Shown piece after piece: positions 1 through 6,359 of a DNA stretch of 8,102 nucleotides. Position 1 is the stretch's first letter. Each line of letters begins with the position of its first letter. The position numbers and the translations under genes are program-made. Below the pieces are notes generated by a model. That model saw only the letters and a program-made list of their open reading frames with translations. It was not told the origin of the DNA and ran no database searches. Location of the stretch: assembly GCA_001796995.1 (NCBI GenBank), contig MGOB01000069.1, positions 12,241 to 20,342 on the forward strand. The letters are read 5' to 3'. The stretch is from Chloroflexi bacterium RBG_16_68_14 (GTDB lineage Bacteria; Chloroflexota; Dehalococcoidia; DSTF01; RBG-16-68-14).

Positions 1-447
1 GCCATCGGGCCCGGTGCCCCGGATCTGGGCCAGGTCGATCCCCTTTTCCGCCGCCAGCTTGCGGGCGACGGGTGAGGCGCGGGCGCGGCCGTCGGTTGGG
101 GCGGCAGCCCTGGCGGGCGGCGGCTCTTGGGGCGCGGCGACGGCTTGCTCCTTCGCCCCGGCCGGTGTGGTCGCCGCGGCGACCTGCTCGTACCGGGAGA
201 CGTCCTCGTCCGGGGAGGCGATGATGGCGATGACGGTGCCCACGGCGACGGTGTCGCCCTCCTTCGCCAGCAGCTTGCGGAAGACGCCGGACTCGAACGC
301 CTCGATCTCCACATTGGCCTTGTCCGTCTCGATCTCGGCGATGATCTCGCCCCGCTGGACAGCGTCGCCCTCCTGCTTGAGCCAGCGGACGATGGTGCCT
401 TCCTCCATATCGGCGCCCATCTGGGGCATGACCACTTCCGAGATCAC
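1..447 (-). CDS. pdhC: Dihydrolipoamide acyltransferase (E2) of the pyruvate dehydrogenase complex, N-terminal part, 3' end outside window
   Basis: E2 core of the cytoplasmic 2-oxoacid dehydrogenase complex, which transfers the acyl group from its lipoyl arm to CoA. The 149 visible residues read as an N-terminal lipoyl domain (about 1-78) with the ETDKA lipoylation motif and lipoyl lysine K43, then an Ala/Pro-rich flexible linker (about 88-120), then the start of a peripheral-subunit-binding domain (RASPVARKLAAEKGIDL... RGTGPDG). The catalytic acyltransferase domain lies beyond the left edge. I chose the GTG at 447 because an AGGAGG (460-455) stands 7 nt before it and the lipoyl domain fold begins directly after it. 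It follows the two E1 genes, and LipB and LipA encoded upstream would modify K43. The substrate is inferred to be pyruvate from the E1 type; acetoin or branched-chain dehydrogenase E2 would look alike here. Confidence 0.93.
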   Translation of the reverse strand, partial: MISEVVMPQMGADMEEGTIVRWLKQEGDAVQRGEIIAEIETDKANVEIEAFESGVFRKLLAKEGDTVAVGTVIAIIASPDEDVSRYEQVAAATTPAGAKEQAVAAPQEPPPARAAAPTDGRARASPVARKLAAEKGIDLAQIRGTGPDG

Positions 448-566
448 GTCGACGCCTCCTTCATGCTGTCGCGCTCGGCGTAGTTCGACCGTAGGGACAG
501 AGCTAAAGCTCTGTCCCTACGAGGCTTACCTCTTACAACACCTGCAAGACAACGTCTCGCGCTCAC
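444..566 (-). CDS. Candidate 40-codon reading frame bridging pdhB and pdhC
   Basis: Too short to be sure it is a gene. A GTG at 566 follows an AGGAGGTGA (584-576), a 9-base match to the usual anti-Shine-Dalgarno end of 16S rRNA that overlaps the pdhB stop. Spacing from AGGAGG to the GTG is 12 nt, which is rather long. The frame stays open for 40 codons and its TGA (446-444) overlaps the GTG start of pdhC as GTGA, the arrangement typical of translational coupling. It differs from the frames of pdhB and pdhC. The peptide is basic, starts MSARRCLAGVV and shows no domain I recognise. It contains the whole 32-bp palindrome at 490-521, so it may be a chance frame through a repeat insertion. Alternatively it may be a leader that carries ribosomes through the 135-bp gap. 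Confidence 0.25.
   Translation of the reverse strand: MSARRCLAGVVRGKPRRDRALALSLRSNYAERDSMKEAST
455..460 (-). promoter_or_regulatory. Ribosome binding site of pdhC
   Basis: AGGAGG on the minus strand, 7 nt before the GTG at 447. It decides the non-ATG start of the E2 gene; the next in-frame ATG lies within the lipoyl domain (residue 7) without a comparable site. Confidence 0.7.
490..521. repeat. 32-bp perfect palindrome between pdhB and pdhC
   Basis: CGTAGGGACAGAGCT and its exact reverse complement are separated by only AA, giving a 15-bp inverted repeat that would form a stem of about 14 bp with a 4-nt loop in the transcript. No run of U follows on either strand, so it is not a standard intrinsic terminator. 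It is unrelated in sequence to the repeat seen at 2573 and 6517. Such isolated palindromes in intercistronic gaps are usually dispersed repeats. It could slow 3' decay of the upstream E1 message or set the E1:E2 ratio, but that is inference. Confidence 0.8.
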
Positions 567-582
567 GCCTGACCGTCACCTC

Positions 583-1554
583 CTACATCAGCGCCAGCGC
601 CGCGTCGGCGATCTGCCGTTCGCTGGGCAGGGCGGCCTGCTCCAACTCCTTGGCGTAGGGCATGGGCACGTCGGCGCCGCAGACGCGGGCGACGGGCCCG
701 TCCAGCTCATCGAAGGCCTGCTCCATGATGATGGCGGCGATCTCCCCGGCGAAGCCGCCGAACTTCCAGTCGTCCTCGACGACGACGGCGCGGTGGGTCT
801 TGCGCACGGAGGCGACGATGGCCTCCACGTCCAGCGGTCGCAGGGTGCGCAGGTTCAGCACCTCCGCCTGGTGGCCCTGCTCGGCCAGCAGGTCGGCGGC
901 GCCGTTGGCCTGGTAGACGCTGCCGGAGTAGCCGATGAGGGTCACGTCCTTGCCCTCCCGGCACACCTCCGCCTGGCCGAAGGGGATGCTGTAGTCGCCC
1001 TCCGGCACCTCGCCCTTGCGGCTGTAGAGGGCGGTGTGCTCGATGAAGATCACCGGGTTCGGGTCGCGGAAGGCGGTCTTGAGCAGGCCGCGGGCGTCGT
1101 ACGGGGTGTAGGGGACGGCCACCTTGAGGCCGGGGATGTGGGCGTACCACCCCTCCAGGCTGTGGGAGTGCTGGCTGGAGAGCTGGCTCCCGGCGCCGCT
1201 GGCCATGCGGATGACCAGGGGCACGTGGATCTGGCCGCCGGACATGTAGCAGAGCTTGGCGGCATTGTTGACGATCTGGTCGAAGGCGAGGAGGCTGAAG
1301 TTGATGGTCATCAGCTCCACCATGGGGCGCAGGCCGCCCATGGCGGCGCCGATGCCACAGCCTACGATGACGGACTCGGAGATGGGGGTGTCGCGGATGC
1401 GGTCCGGGCCGAAGTCCTCCAAGAAGCCCTTGGTTACCGCGTAGGACCCGCCGTACGCGCCGATGTCCTCGCCCATGAGGATCACCCGCTCGTCGGCCAG
1501 AAGCTCCTCGCGCAGGGTCTGACGCAGCGCCTCGCGGAAGGTTATCTCCGGCAC
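583..1554 (-). CDS. pdhB: Pyruvate dehydrogenase E1 component, beta subunit
   Basis: With PdhA it forms the heterotetrameric thiamine-diphosphate E1 enzyme that decarboxylates pyruvate and reductively acylates the lipoyl arm of E2. The 323 residues are the normal family length. Visible motifs include GEDIG (28-32), DTPISE (55-60) containing the glutamate that activates the ThDP ring, and SQHSHSLE (127-134) with active-site histidines; the C-terminal domain is complete. The start is a GTG at 1554, two bases after the pdhA stop (TAG 1559-1557), with a GAGGAGG inside the end of pdhA as ribosome site. Synthesis of the two subunits is therefore probably coupled. The EHTALYSRKGEVP segment fits PDH rather than branched-chain E1 beta. 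An acetoin dehydrogenase subunit is the main alternative. Confidence 0.95.
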   Translation of the reverse strand: MPEITFREALRQTLREELLADERVILMGEDIGAYGGSYAVTKGFLEDFGPDRIRDTPISESVIVGCGIGAAMGGLRPMVELMTINFSLLAFDQIVNNAAKLCYMSGGQIHVPLVIRMASGAGSQLSSQHSHSLEGWYAHIPGLKVAVPYTPYDARGLLKTAFRDPNPVIFIEHTALYSRKGEVPEGDYSIPFGQAEVCREGKDVTLIGYSGSVYQANGAADLLAEQGHQAEVLNLRTLRPLDVEAIVASVRKTHRAVVVEDDWKFGGFAGEIAAIIMEQAFDELDGPVARVCGADVPMPYAKELEQAALPSERQIADAALALM

Positions 1555-1556
1555 GG

Positions 1557-2555
1557 CTAGGACTCCTCCTCGTACACGTGGCGGTAGAGCGCCTCTGGCG
1601 GCGGCTTTGGGCTCTCCTCAGCGAAGCGGGTCGCCTCGTTCACCACCTCCTCCACCTCCGCCTGGAGCGCCTGGAAGGTCGCTTCGTCGATGACGCCGTC
1701 CTGCTCCAGCTTTTGCCGGAAGGTGACGATCGGGTCGAGCTCGCGCCATTCCTGGACCTCTTCCTTGCGGCGGTAGGATTCCGGGTCGGCCATGGAGTGG
1801 CCGCGGAAGCGGAAGGTGATCGCCTCCAGGAAGACCGGGCCTTGGCCGGAGCGGACGCGACGGGCGGCGCGCTGGGTCGCCTCGTACATCTCCAGGACGT
1901 TCATGCCGTTCACCTGCTCCGCCGGGATGGCGTAGGCCCGGGCGCGCTTGTACACCTCGATGACGGAGGAGACGCGGCGGATGTCCGTGCCCATCCCGTA
2001 GAAGTTGTTCTCGCAGAGGAAGAGGACCGGCAGCTTCCAGACGGCGGCCAGGTTGAGGGCTTCGTGGAACTCCCCCTCGTTGACGGCGCCGTCGCCGAAG
2101 ATGCAGAGCACGATGCGCCCGTTGCCCAGCCGCTGGTTCGCCAGCGCCAGCCCGCAGGCGATGGGCAGGTGCCCCGCCACGATGGCGTAGCCGCCCATGA
2201 AGAAGCGCTCCACGTCGAAGAGGTGCATGGAGCCGCCCCGGCCACCGCTGACGCCCGTCTCCCTGCCGAAGAGCTCCGCCATCACCCGGCCGGGGTCGAC
2301 GCCGCGGGCGAGGGCGTGGCCGTGCTCGCGGTAGTGGGAGATGATGTAGTCGTCGTGGTTGATGGCGGCGATGGCGCCGGCGGCCACCGCCTCCTCGCCG
2401 ATGTAGAGGTGGAGGAAGCCGGCGATGCGCTGGCGGGCGTACATCTCCGCCGCCTTCTCCTCGAAGCGGCGGATGAGCATCATCTGCCGCAGCAGGTCGA
2501 TGAGCTGCCCCTTGTCTAGATCCTTCACCGTCGGTTTCTCAGCGAGCTGGGTCAT
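1557..2555 (-). CDS. pdhA: Pyruvate dehydrogenase E1 component, alpha subunit
   Basis: ThDP-binding subunit of heteromeric E1. It has 332 residues, typical of the bacterial and plastid-type alpha chain. The ThDP/Mg motif begins at GDGAVNEG (154-161), continues through EALNLAAVWKLPV and closes at ENN (182-184). HYREHGHALARG (74-85) and the conserved loop RGHSMADPESYR (251-262) are intact. The ATG at 2555 is chosen because MTQLAEKPTVKDL is duplicated upstream and the helix before MMLIRRFEEKAAEMY is expected in the family. No good Shine-Dalgarno lies at normal distance; the nearest GGGAG is 17 nt away and belongs to a repeat element. Translation may therefore rely on ribosomes arriving from upstream. 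Acetoin dehydrogenase alpha is a less likely alternative. Confidence 0.95.
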   Translation of the reverse strand: MTQLAEKPTVKDLDKGQLIDLLRQMMLIRRFEEKAAEMYARQRIAGFLHLYIGEEAVAAGAIAAINHDDYIISHYREHGHALARGVDPGRVMAELFGRETGVSGGRGGSMHLFDVERFFMGGYAIVAGHLPIACGLALANQRLGNGRIVLCIFGDGAVNEGEFHEALNLAAVWKLPVLFLCENNFYGMGTDIRRVSSVIEVYKRARAYAIPAEQVNGMNVLEMYEATQRAARRVRSGQGPVFLEAITFRFRGHSMADPESYRRKEEVQEWRELDPIVTFRQKLEQDGVIDEATFQALQAEVEEVVNEATRFAEESPKPPPEALYRHVYEEES

Positions 2556-2572
2556 GATTTCGATGCCGGGTG

Positions 2573-2640
2573 CTCCCTCACCCCCGGCCCCTCTCCCTCG
2601 GAGAGGGAGAGGGGTGACCGACAGGTCGGGGTGAGGGAGG
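2573..2640. repeat. Palindromic repeat element, copy A, just upstream of pdhA
   Basis: An element of about 68 bp with two nested structures. Terminal inverted repeats CTCCCTCACCCC (2573-2584) and GGGGTGAGGGAG (2628-2639) enclose a perfect 12-bp hairpin (CCCCTCTCCCTC 2588-2599, loop GGA, GAGGGAGAGGGG 2603-2614) and a short GACC/GGTC hairpin (2616-2627). The same plan recurs at 6517-6591 in the same orientation. This is the look of a small non-autonomous repeat (REP or MITE-like); dispersed repeats with this kind of sequence are familiar in high-GC genomes. No transposase gene is in the window. It separates two copies of the pdhA 5' end and occupies the place where the pdhA ribosome site should be. 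Confidence 0.85.
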
Positions 2641-2691
2641 CTGACGCGTCTCCAGATCCTTCACCGTCGGTTTCTCAGCGAGTTGCGTCAT
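2578..2691 (-). pseudogene. Duplicated 5' end of pdhA, read through a repeat (37 codons)
   Basis: An ATG at 2691 opens a frame beginning MTQLAEKPTVKDLE, the pdhA N-terminus (MTQLAEKPTVKDLD). After about codon 14 the similarity ends, and the frame runs into the palindromic repeat and stops at TGA 2580-2578. The homologous blocks are 2650-2691 and 2514-2555. Over 42 bp they differ at four positions (ACC/ACG, CAG/CAA, CTA/CTG, GAC/GAG), all third codon positions. The ATG overlaps the stop of the preceding DUF1828-type gene as ATGA, and an AGGA lies 10 nt upstream, so this copy has a better start context than the real pdhA. It is either the old pdhA start left behind by an insertion or a start carried in with the cassette. 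It could also act as a translated leader. Confidence 0.75.
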
Positions 2692-3467
2692 CGTGACGGG
2701 TTCCTGTCAGTCAGCAAAGGTAGTAGGTCGTCGCGTCGGGACCAATAAGCCACGGTCGACACTCGGCCGAGAAGGGCGACCTCAGGCTGGCGCCACGCAA
2801 AGTCGATGTCGTTCAGTAGGCTTACCTTGGCCTTAGGCCCGAGCTGCCCGTTGCAGTCGAACCACAACCTGAACACCCTGTTGACAACGGGCTGGAGACC
2901 GGCCACCTGTCTAGGACTGAGCGTTTCTACGTATCTATTGGTCTCAACGAGCCTGAAGTCGACTGTGTAGACCTTGCCCGTTCCTCCAGTTAGCCTTGCC
3001 CTGGTTTCGTATTTCACCCCGTTCTCTTGCAAGAACCTGCCCACCTCTTCCGTGAAGACTGCAGGCTCATAGGTACGTGACGTATAGATAAGGTCGCTTA
3101 CGCCCCGGGCGGCTGCTATTACGTCGAAGAGCAACTCCCCCAGCTCATGAGTTGTACCTTCCTTAACGAGTTCTCCTCGGACCGCCTCCACACCGGTACC
3201 GGCTGCTATTGTGTCGACCATGTAGCGCCGCTTTGGCGTTCCAGAGATGTCAAAGCCTTGAATCTGCAGATGACGCAGCGTCTCTCCGAGATCCGTAACG
3301 CGGATACGGGCCGGTGACAGCTCTTCAATGTAGACGTCTATGAGATCATTGTCGGGATACAAGTATGGCGTGGTGATTCGTATGCGGCTCTCCAGGGTCT
3401 GACACTGGAAGCCTTCGGTAAGCGTCGCGACGTATCTTTGGGTTATCTCAGCGCAAGAAAGAGCCAC
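2688..3467 (-). CDS. DUF1828/DUF1829 domain protein, second gene of an accessory cassette
   Basis: A 259-residue soluble protein with no signal peptide or membrane segment. The N-terminal half (about 26-120) has the layout I associate with DUF1828: ITTPYLYPDNDLIDVYIEE, then IRVTDLGETLRHLQIQG. The C-terminal half (about 135-245) resembles DUF1829: a GGTGKVYTVDFRL strand pair, then VVNRVFRLW, SLLNDIDFAW and a late SRR. Its biochemical role is unknown to me; family assignment is from memory. The start is the GTG at 3467, three bases after the stop of the small upstream gene and behind an AGGA/AGG site, so the two are co-translated. The stop TGA overlaps the ATG of the duplicated pdhA start. GC content and codon endings are clearly more AT-rich than in the flanking pdh and lip genes, which fits acquisition by transfer. 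A role in defence or toxin-antitoxin activity is only a guess. Confidence 0.75.
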   Translation of the reverse strand: MALSCAEITQRYVATLTEGFQCQTLESRIRITTPYLYPDNDLIDVYIEELSPARIRVTDLGETLRHLQIQGFDISGTPKRRYMVDTIAAGTGVEAVRGELVKEGTTHELGELLFDVIAAARGVSDLIYTSRTYEPAVFTEEVGRFLQENGVKYETRARLTGGTGKVYTVDFRLVETNRYVETLSPRQVAGLQPVVNRVFRLWFDCNGQLGPKAKVSLLNDIDFAWRQPEVALLGRVSTVAYWSRRDDLLPLLTDRNPSR

Positions 3468-3470
3468 GAC

Positions 3471-3953
3471 CTAGTCCTTCCGCTGTGCCTCACCAAGATC
3501 CAGCTGTCGCGGAGGCAGTGTATGAACCTGGCCGGAAAATGAGATGTTGCACTGGGTACAGAACTGTTGGAACGCTTCTTCAACCTGTGAACTAATGGCT
3601 TCGGTTGGCGTGTACGCGAACCGATCACGACAAAGATCTGTCCACCGATGCTTGTGAGTGCCTGGTCGCCACGCATCCCTGTTTGTGTGCTTGTTGACAT
3701 GTCCTCGGTTTACGCAGAGGCCCCTTATCCGAAAAGCCCTGTTCACTACCAGTGCGAACGTGAAGAGCGAGGACTCCTTCATGTTTATGGTTGCATAGAG
3801 GCGCAAGTCTACACGCAAGTCGCTATCCACTTTCAATTCGCTCTTCGCCCAGACCTCGTTTTGGCTGTAGCTCCAAACCACATCCTGCGCGATTGACTTG
3901 GGAGCGGCAACCAGCCGGTCTGCCTCATTCTCAGTCAGAGGGATACTTGCCAT
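3471..3953 (-). CDS. Small His-rich protein, possibly DUF6978-type, first gene of the accessory cassette
   Basis: A 160-residue protein without membrane segments. It starts MASIPLTENEADRLVAAPK, then has a beta-rich middle and a conserved-looking His cluster: GHVNKHTN (84-91) followed by PGTHKHRW (97-104) and FAYTPTEAI. The C-terminal part has two cysteines in FCTQC (131-135). The N-terminal TxNEAdrL pattern, the H-N pair and the HxH pattern recall the small proteins (DUF6978) that I remember standing next to DUF1828 genes, but this is a weak match made from memory. The His/Cys residues might bind a metal. The ATG at 3953 has a GGGAG about 12 nt upstream. A 79-bp gap separates it from lpdA, longer than the core operon joints, and no convincing promoter was found there. 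Composition matches its partner rather than the pdh genes. Confidence 0.65.
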   Translation of the reverse strand: MASIPLTENEADRLVAAPKSIAQDVVWSYSQNEVWAKSELKVDSDLRVDLRLYATINMKESSLFTFALVVNRAFRIRGLCVNRGHVNKHTNRDAWRPGTHKHRWTDLCRDRFAYTPTEAISSQVEEAFQQFCTQCNISFSGQVHTLPPRQLDLGEAQRKD

Positions 3954-4032
3954 TCCCGTCTGACGCTCCCTGTCGGCGCGAGAATCTTCGAAACATCTCT
4001 TGGAATCCTACCCCAACTCCGCATGGTCATGA

Positions 4033-5424
4033 CTACTCCGTCCAGAAGTGGATCGCCTCGCCCTCGACGGCGAGGGCGGCCTCCTTCACGATCTCCGAGA
4101 GGGTCGGGTGGGCGTGGACCGCCCAGCCCAGCTCTCGGGGCGTCGCCTCGAGCACGCTCCCCAGCGACGCCTCGGCCAGGAGCTCGGTGGCGTCCTGGCC
4201 GATCATGTGGTAGCCGACGATCTCGCCGGTCCTTGCGTCGGCCACCAGCTTCACCAGTCCTTCTGTCCGTCCCATGGCGACGGCTTTGCCGTTGCCCCGG
4301 TAGGGGAAGGTGCCCACCTTCACCTCCAGGCCGCGCTCGCGCGCCTGCGCCTCGGTGAGGCCCAGGCTGGCCACCTGCGGCTGACAGTAGGTGCAGCGCG
4401 GCATCTTCTCGTATGCCAGGGGCAGCGGCTCCCGGCCGGCGATCTCCTCCACGGCGGCCACGCCCTGGGCCGAGGCGACGTGGGCCAGCATCAGCTTACC
4501 GGTTACGTCGCCGATGGCGAAGATCTGGGGGACGCTGGTGCGCATCCGCTCATCGATGCGCACGAAGCCGCGCTCCAGCGCCACGCCCAGCTCCTCCAGC
4601 CCCAGGCCGTCGGTGTTGGCCGCCATGCCGACCCCGATCAATACTTTGTCGGCCGCGAACTCCTCCTCTCCACCCTCAGTGGATACCGCGACCATGGCCC
4701 GGCCGTTCGACGTGGTGACGCCCGCCACCTTCGCCTTCGTCCGGTAGGCGATGCCTTGCTGCTTGAAGGCGCGCTCCAACTGGCGGCTGATCTCCCCGTC
4801 CTCCAGGGGGAGCAGGTGGTCCAGCATCTCGATTAAGGTGACCTGGGAGCCGTAGGCGCGGTAAAAGTAGGCGAACTCGGCGCCCACCGGCCCGCCGCCC
4901 ACGATCACTACCGACTCCGGCGCCTCCCGCAGCTCCAGCGCCTCGCGGCTGGTGATCACCGTGCGACCGTCGATCTCGACGCCGGGCAGGGAGCGGGAAC
5001 GGGCACCGGTGGCGATGATGATGTGCTCCGCCTCGATTACGTCGCCGCTGGGCTCGACGGCGACCTCCGTCCGGCTCTTGAGGCGCCCGCGCCCAGCGAC
5101 GCTGGCCACCTTGTTCTTCTTGAGGAGGAACTCCACGCCCTTCACCATGCGGTCGACCACCTGGCGGCTGCGGTCGATCGCCTTCCCCATGTCGATGTGG
5201 AGGGCGTCGTAGGTGATGCCGAACTCCTCGGACTCGCGGAAGAGGCGGACTAGCTCGGCGTTCCAGAGGAGCGCCTTGCTGGGGATGCAGCCCCAGTTGA
5301 GGCAGAGGCCGCCCACCCGGTCCTGCTCGATGAGGGCCGGCTTCAGCCCGAGCTGGGCGGCCCGGATGGCCGCCACGTAGCCGCCCGGCCCGCCGCCGAG
5401 GATGGCGACGTCGTACTTCGCCAC
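4033..5424 (-). CDS. lpdA: Dihydrolipoamide dehydrogenase (E3)
   Basis: FAD-dependent oxidoreductase that re-oxidises the dihydrolipoyl arm of E2 and passes electrons to NAD+. At 463 residues it is full length. The FAD-binding motif GGGPGG is at 10-15, the redox-active disulfide C41/C46 in GLCLNWGCIPSK, the NAD-binding GGGPVG at 176-181, a conserved FAIGDVTG segment, and the C-terminal active-site pair H439/E444 in HAHPTLSE. W44 replaces the Val more usual between the cysteines. The start is a GTG at 5424 that shares one base with the lipA stop (TAGTG), preceded by GGAGG, so it is tightly coupled to lipA. Mercuric or glutathione reductases share the fold, but the disulfide context, the His-Glu pair and the PDH neighbours make E3 the clear call. 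Confidence 0.96.
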   Translation of the reverse strand: MAKYDVAILGGGPGGYVAAIRAAQLGLKPALIEQDRVGGLCLNWGCIPSKALLWNAELVRLFRESEEFGITYDALHIDMGKAIDRSRQVVDRMVKGVEFLLKKNKVASVAGRGRLKSRTEVAVEPSGDVIEAEHIIIATGARSRSLPGVEIDGRTVITSREALELREAPESVVIVGGGPVGAEFAYFYRAYGSQVTLIEMLDHLLPLEDGEISRQLERAFKQQGIAYRTKAKVAGVTTSNGRAMVAVSTEGGEEEFAADKVLIGVGMAANTDGLGLEELGVALERGFVRIDERMRTSVPQIFAIGDVTGKLMLAHVASAQGVAAVEEIAGREPLPLAYEKMPRCTYCQPQVASLGLTEAQARERGLEVKVGTFPYRGNGKAVAMGRTEGLVKLVADARTGEIVGYHMIGQDATELLAEASLGSVLEATPRELGWAVHAHPTLSEIVKEAALAVEGEAIHFWTE

Positions 5425-6359
5425 TAGGAGCCTCCTCCCACGGCGCTCTCCAGGCCGGCCTGTCGGTGGGCGTGATAGGAGCTGCGCACCAGGGGCCCCG
5501 CCTCCACGTGCAGGAAGCCCAGCTCGCGCCCCTTCTCGACGAACGGTTCGAACTCGGACGGCTCGTAGTACCGCTCGACCGGCAAGTGCTTCTCGCTGGG
5601 GCGCAGGTACTGGCCGATGGTGACGAGGTCAACGCCGGCGCCGCGCAGGTCAGCCATCACCTGGAAGACCTCCTCCCGGGTCTCGCCCAGGCCCACCATC
5701 ATGCCCGACTTGGTGAGAAGCGATGGGTCCATCTCCTTCGCCCACCGCAGCAGCTCTATCGAGCGCTGGTAGCGGGCCTTGGGGCGCGCCCGGCGGTAGA
5801 GGCGGGGGACGGTCTCCACGTTGTGGTTCAGGACGAACGGCTGAGCGCGCACGACGATCTGGAGCGCGGCCCGGTCGCCCATGAAGTCGGGGATGAGCAC
5901 CTCTACGCGGCAGCGGGGGTTCTCTCGCCGGATGGTGCGGATGCAGGCGGCGAAGACGGCGGCGCCGCCGTCAGGCTGGTCGTCCCGGTTGACCGAGGTG
6001 ATCACCACGTAGTCCAGTCCCAGAGTACGCGCTGCTCGGGCCAGCCGGTAGGGCTCCAGCCAGTCGAGGCCGTTCGCTGGCCGGCCGCTGGTGACGGCGC
6101 AGAAGCCGCAGGCGCGGGTGCAGATGTCGCCCAGGATCATGAAGGTGGCGGTGCCGCTGTTGAAGCACTCGCCGATGTTGGGGCAGCGGGCCTCCTCGCA
6201 GACGGTGTGGAGGGCGTGCTCACGCAGCAGCGCCTTAACGTGGTGGTAGCGCTCGCCCGCAGGGAAGCGCACCTTCAGCCAGGACGGCTTCGCCTGGCGG
6301 GTATCAGTCCTGGTGCGTTCTCGCAGCGAGATGACGGTGCTGTCCACGGGTCTCCTCAT
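5424..6359 (-). CDS. lipA: Lipoyl synthase, radical SAM enzyme
   Basis: Inserts two sulfur atoms at C6 and C8 of the octanoyl chain bound to the E2 lipoyl domain. The 311 residues match the family length. The auxiliary 4Fe-4S cluster cysteines C54, C59 and C65 lie in CEEARCPNIGEC; the radical SAM cluster cysteines C80, C84 and C87 are in CTRACGFC. The C-terminal RSSY (292-295), whose serine ligates the auxiliary cluster, is present. The ATG overlaps the lipB stop by four bases (ATGA, 6359-6356), so translation is coupled. Its acceptor protein is encoded four genes downstream in the pdh order. Confidence 0.97.
   Translation of the reverse strand: MRRPVDSTVISLRERTRTDTRQAKPSWLKVRFPAGERYHHVKALLREHALHTVCEEARCPNIGECFNSGTATFMILGDICTRACGFCAVTSGRPANGLDWLEPYRLARAARTLGLDYVVITSVNRDDQPDGGAAVFAACIRTIRRENPRCRVEVLIPDFMGDRAALQIVVRAQPFVLNHNVETVPRLYRRARPKARYQRSIELLRWAKEMDPSLLTKSGMMVGLGETREEVFQVMADLRGAGVDLVTIGQYLRPSEKHLPVERYYEPSEFEPFVEKGRELGFLHVEAGPLVRSSYHAHRQAGLESAVGGGS

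Noticed and set aside
793..1560. Long plus-strand open frame opposite pdhB
   Set aside because: It is an antisense shadow of a GC-rich gene; the translation is repetitive in Gly, Val, Asp and Ala with no domain, while pdhB in the other strand is unmistakable. The same holds for the long plus-strand frames opposite pdhA, lpdA and lipA.
2588..2614. GC-rich hairpin as an intrinsic terminator before pdhA
   Set aside because: The stem is strong but no U-run follows on either strand, and the same structure sits inside the translated part of lipB; it is better explained as part of a repeat element.
2514..2691. 38-42 bp direct repeats read as a target-site duplication of the palindromic element
   Set aside because: The duplication is far longer than expected for a small palindromic repeat, the differences are confined to wobble positions, and copy B in lipB shows no comparable flanking duplication.
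3443..3700. 85-codon minus-strand frame overlapping the cassette genes
   Set aside because: It lies in another frame across the junction of two better-supported co-directional genes and has no recognisable features.
3954..4032. Promoter for the two-gene cassette in the gap after lpdA
   Set aside because: TAGGAT-like and TTGGGG-like words are present but no pair with sensible spacing; not reported as a site.
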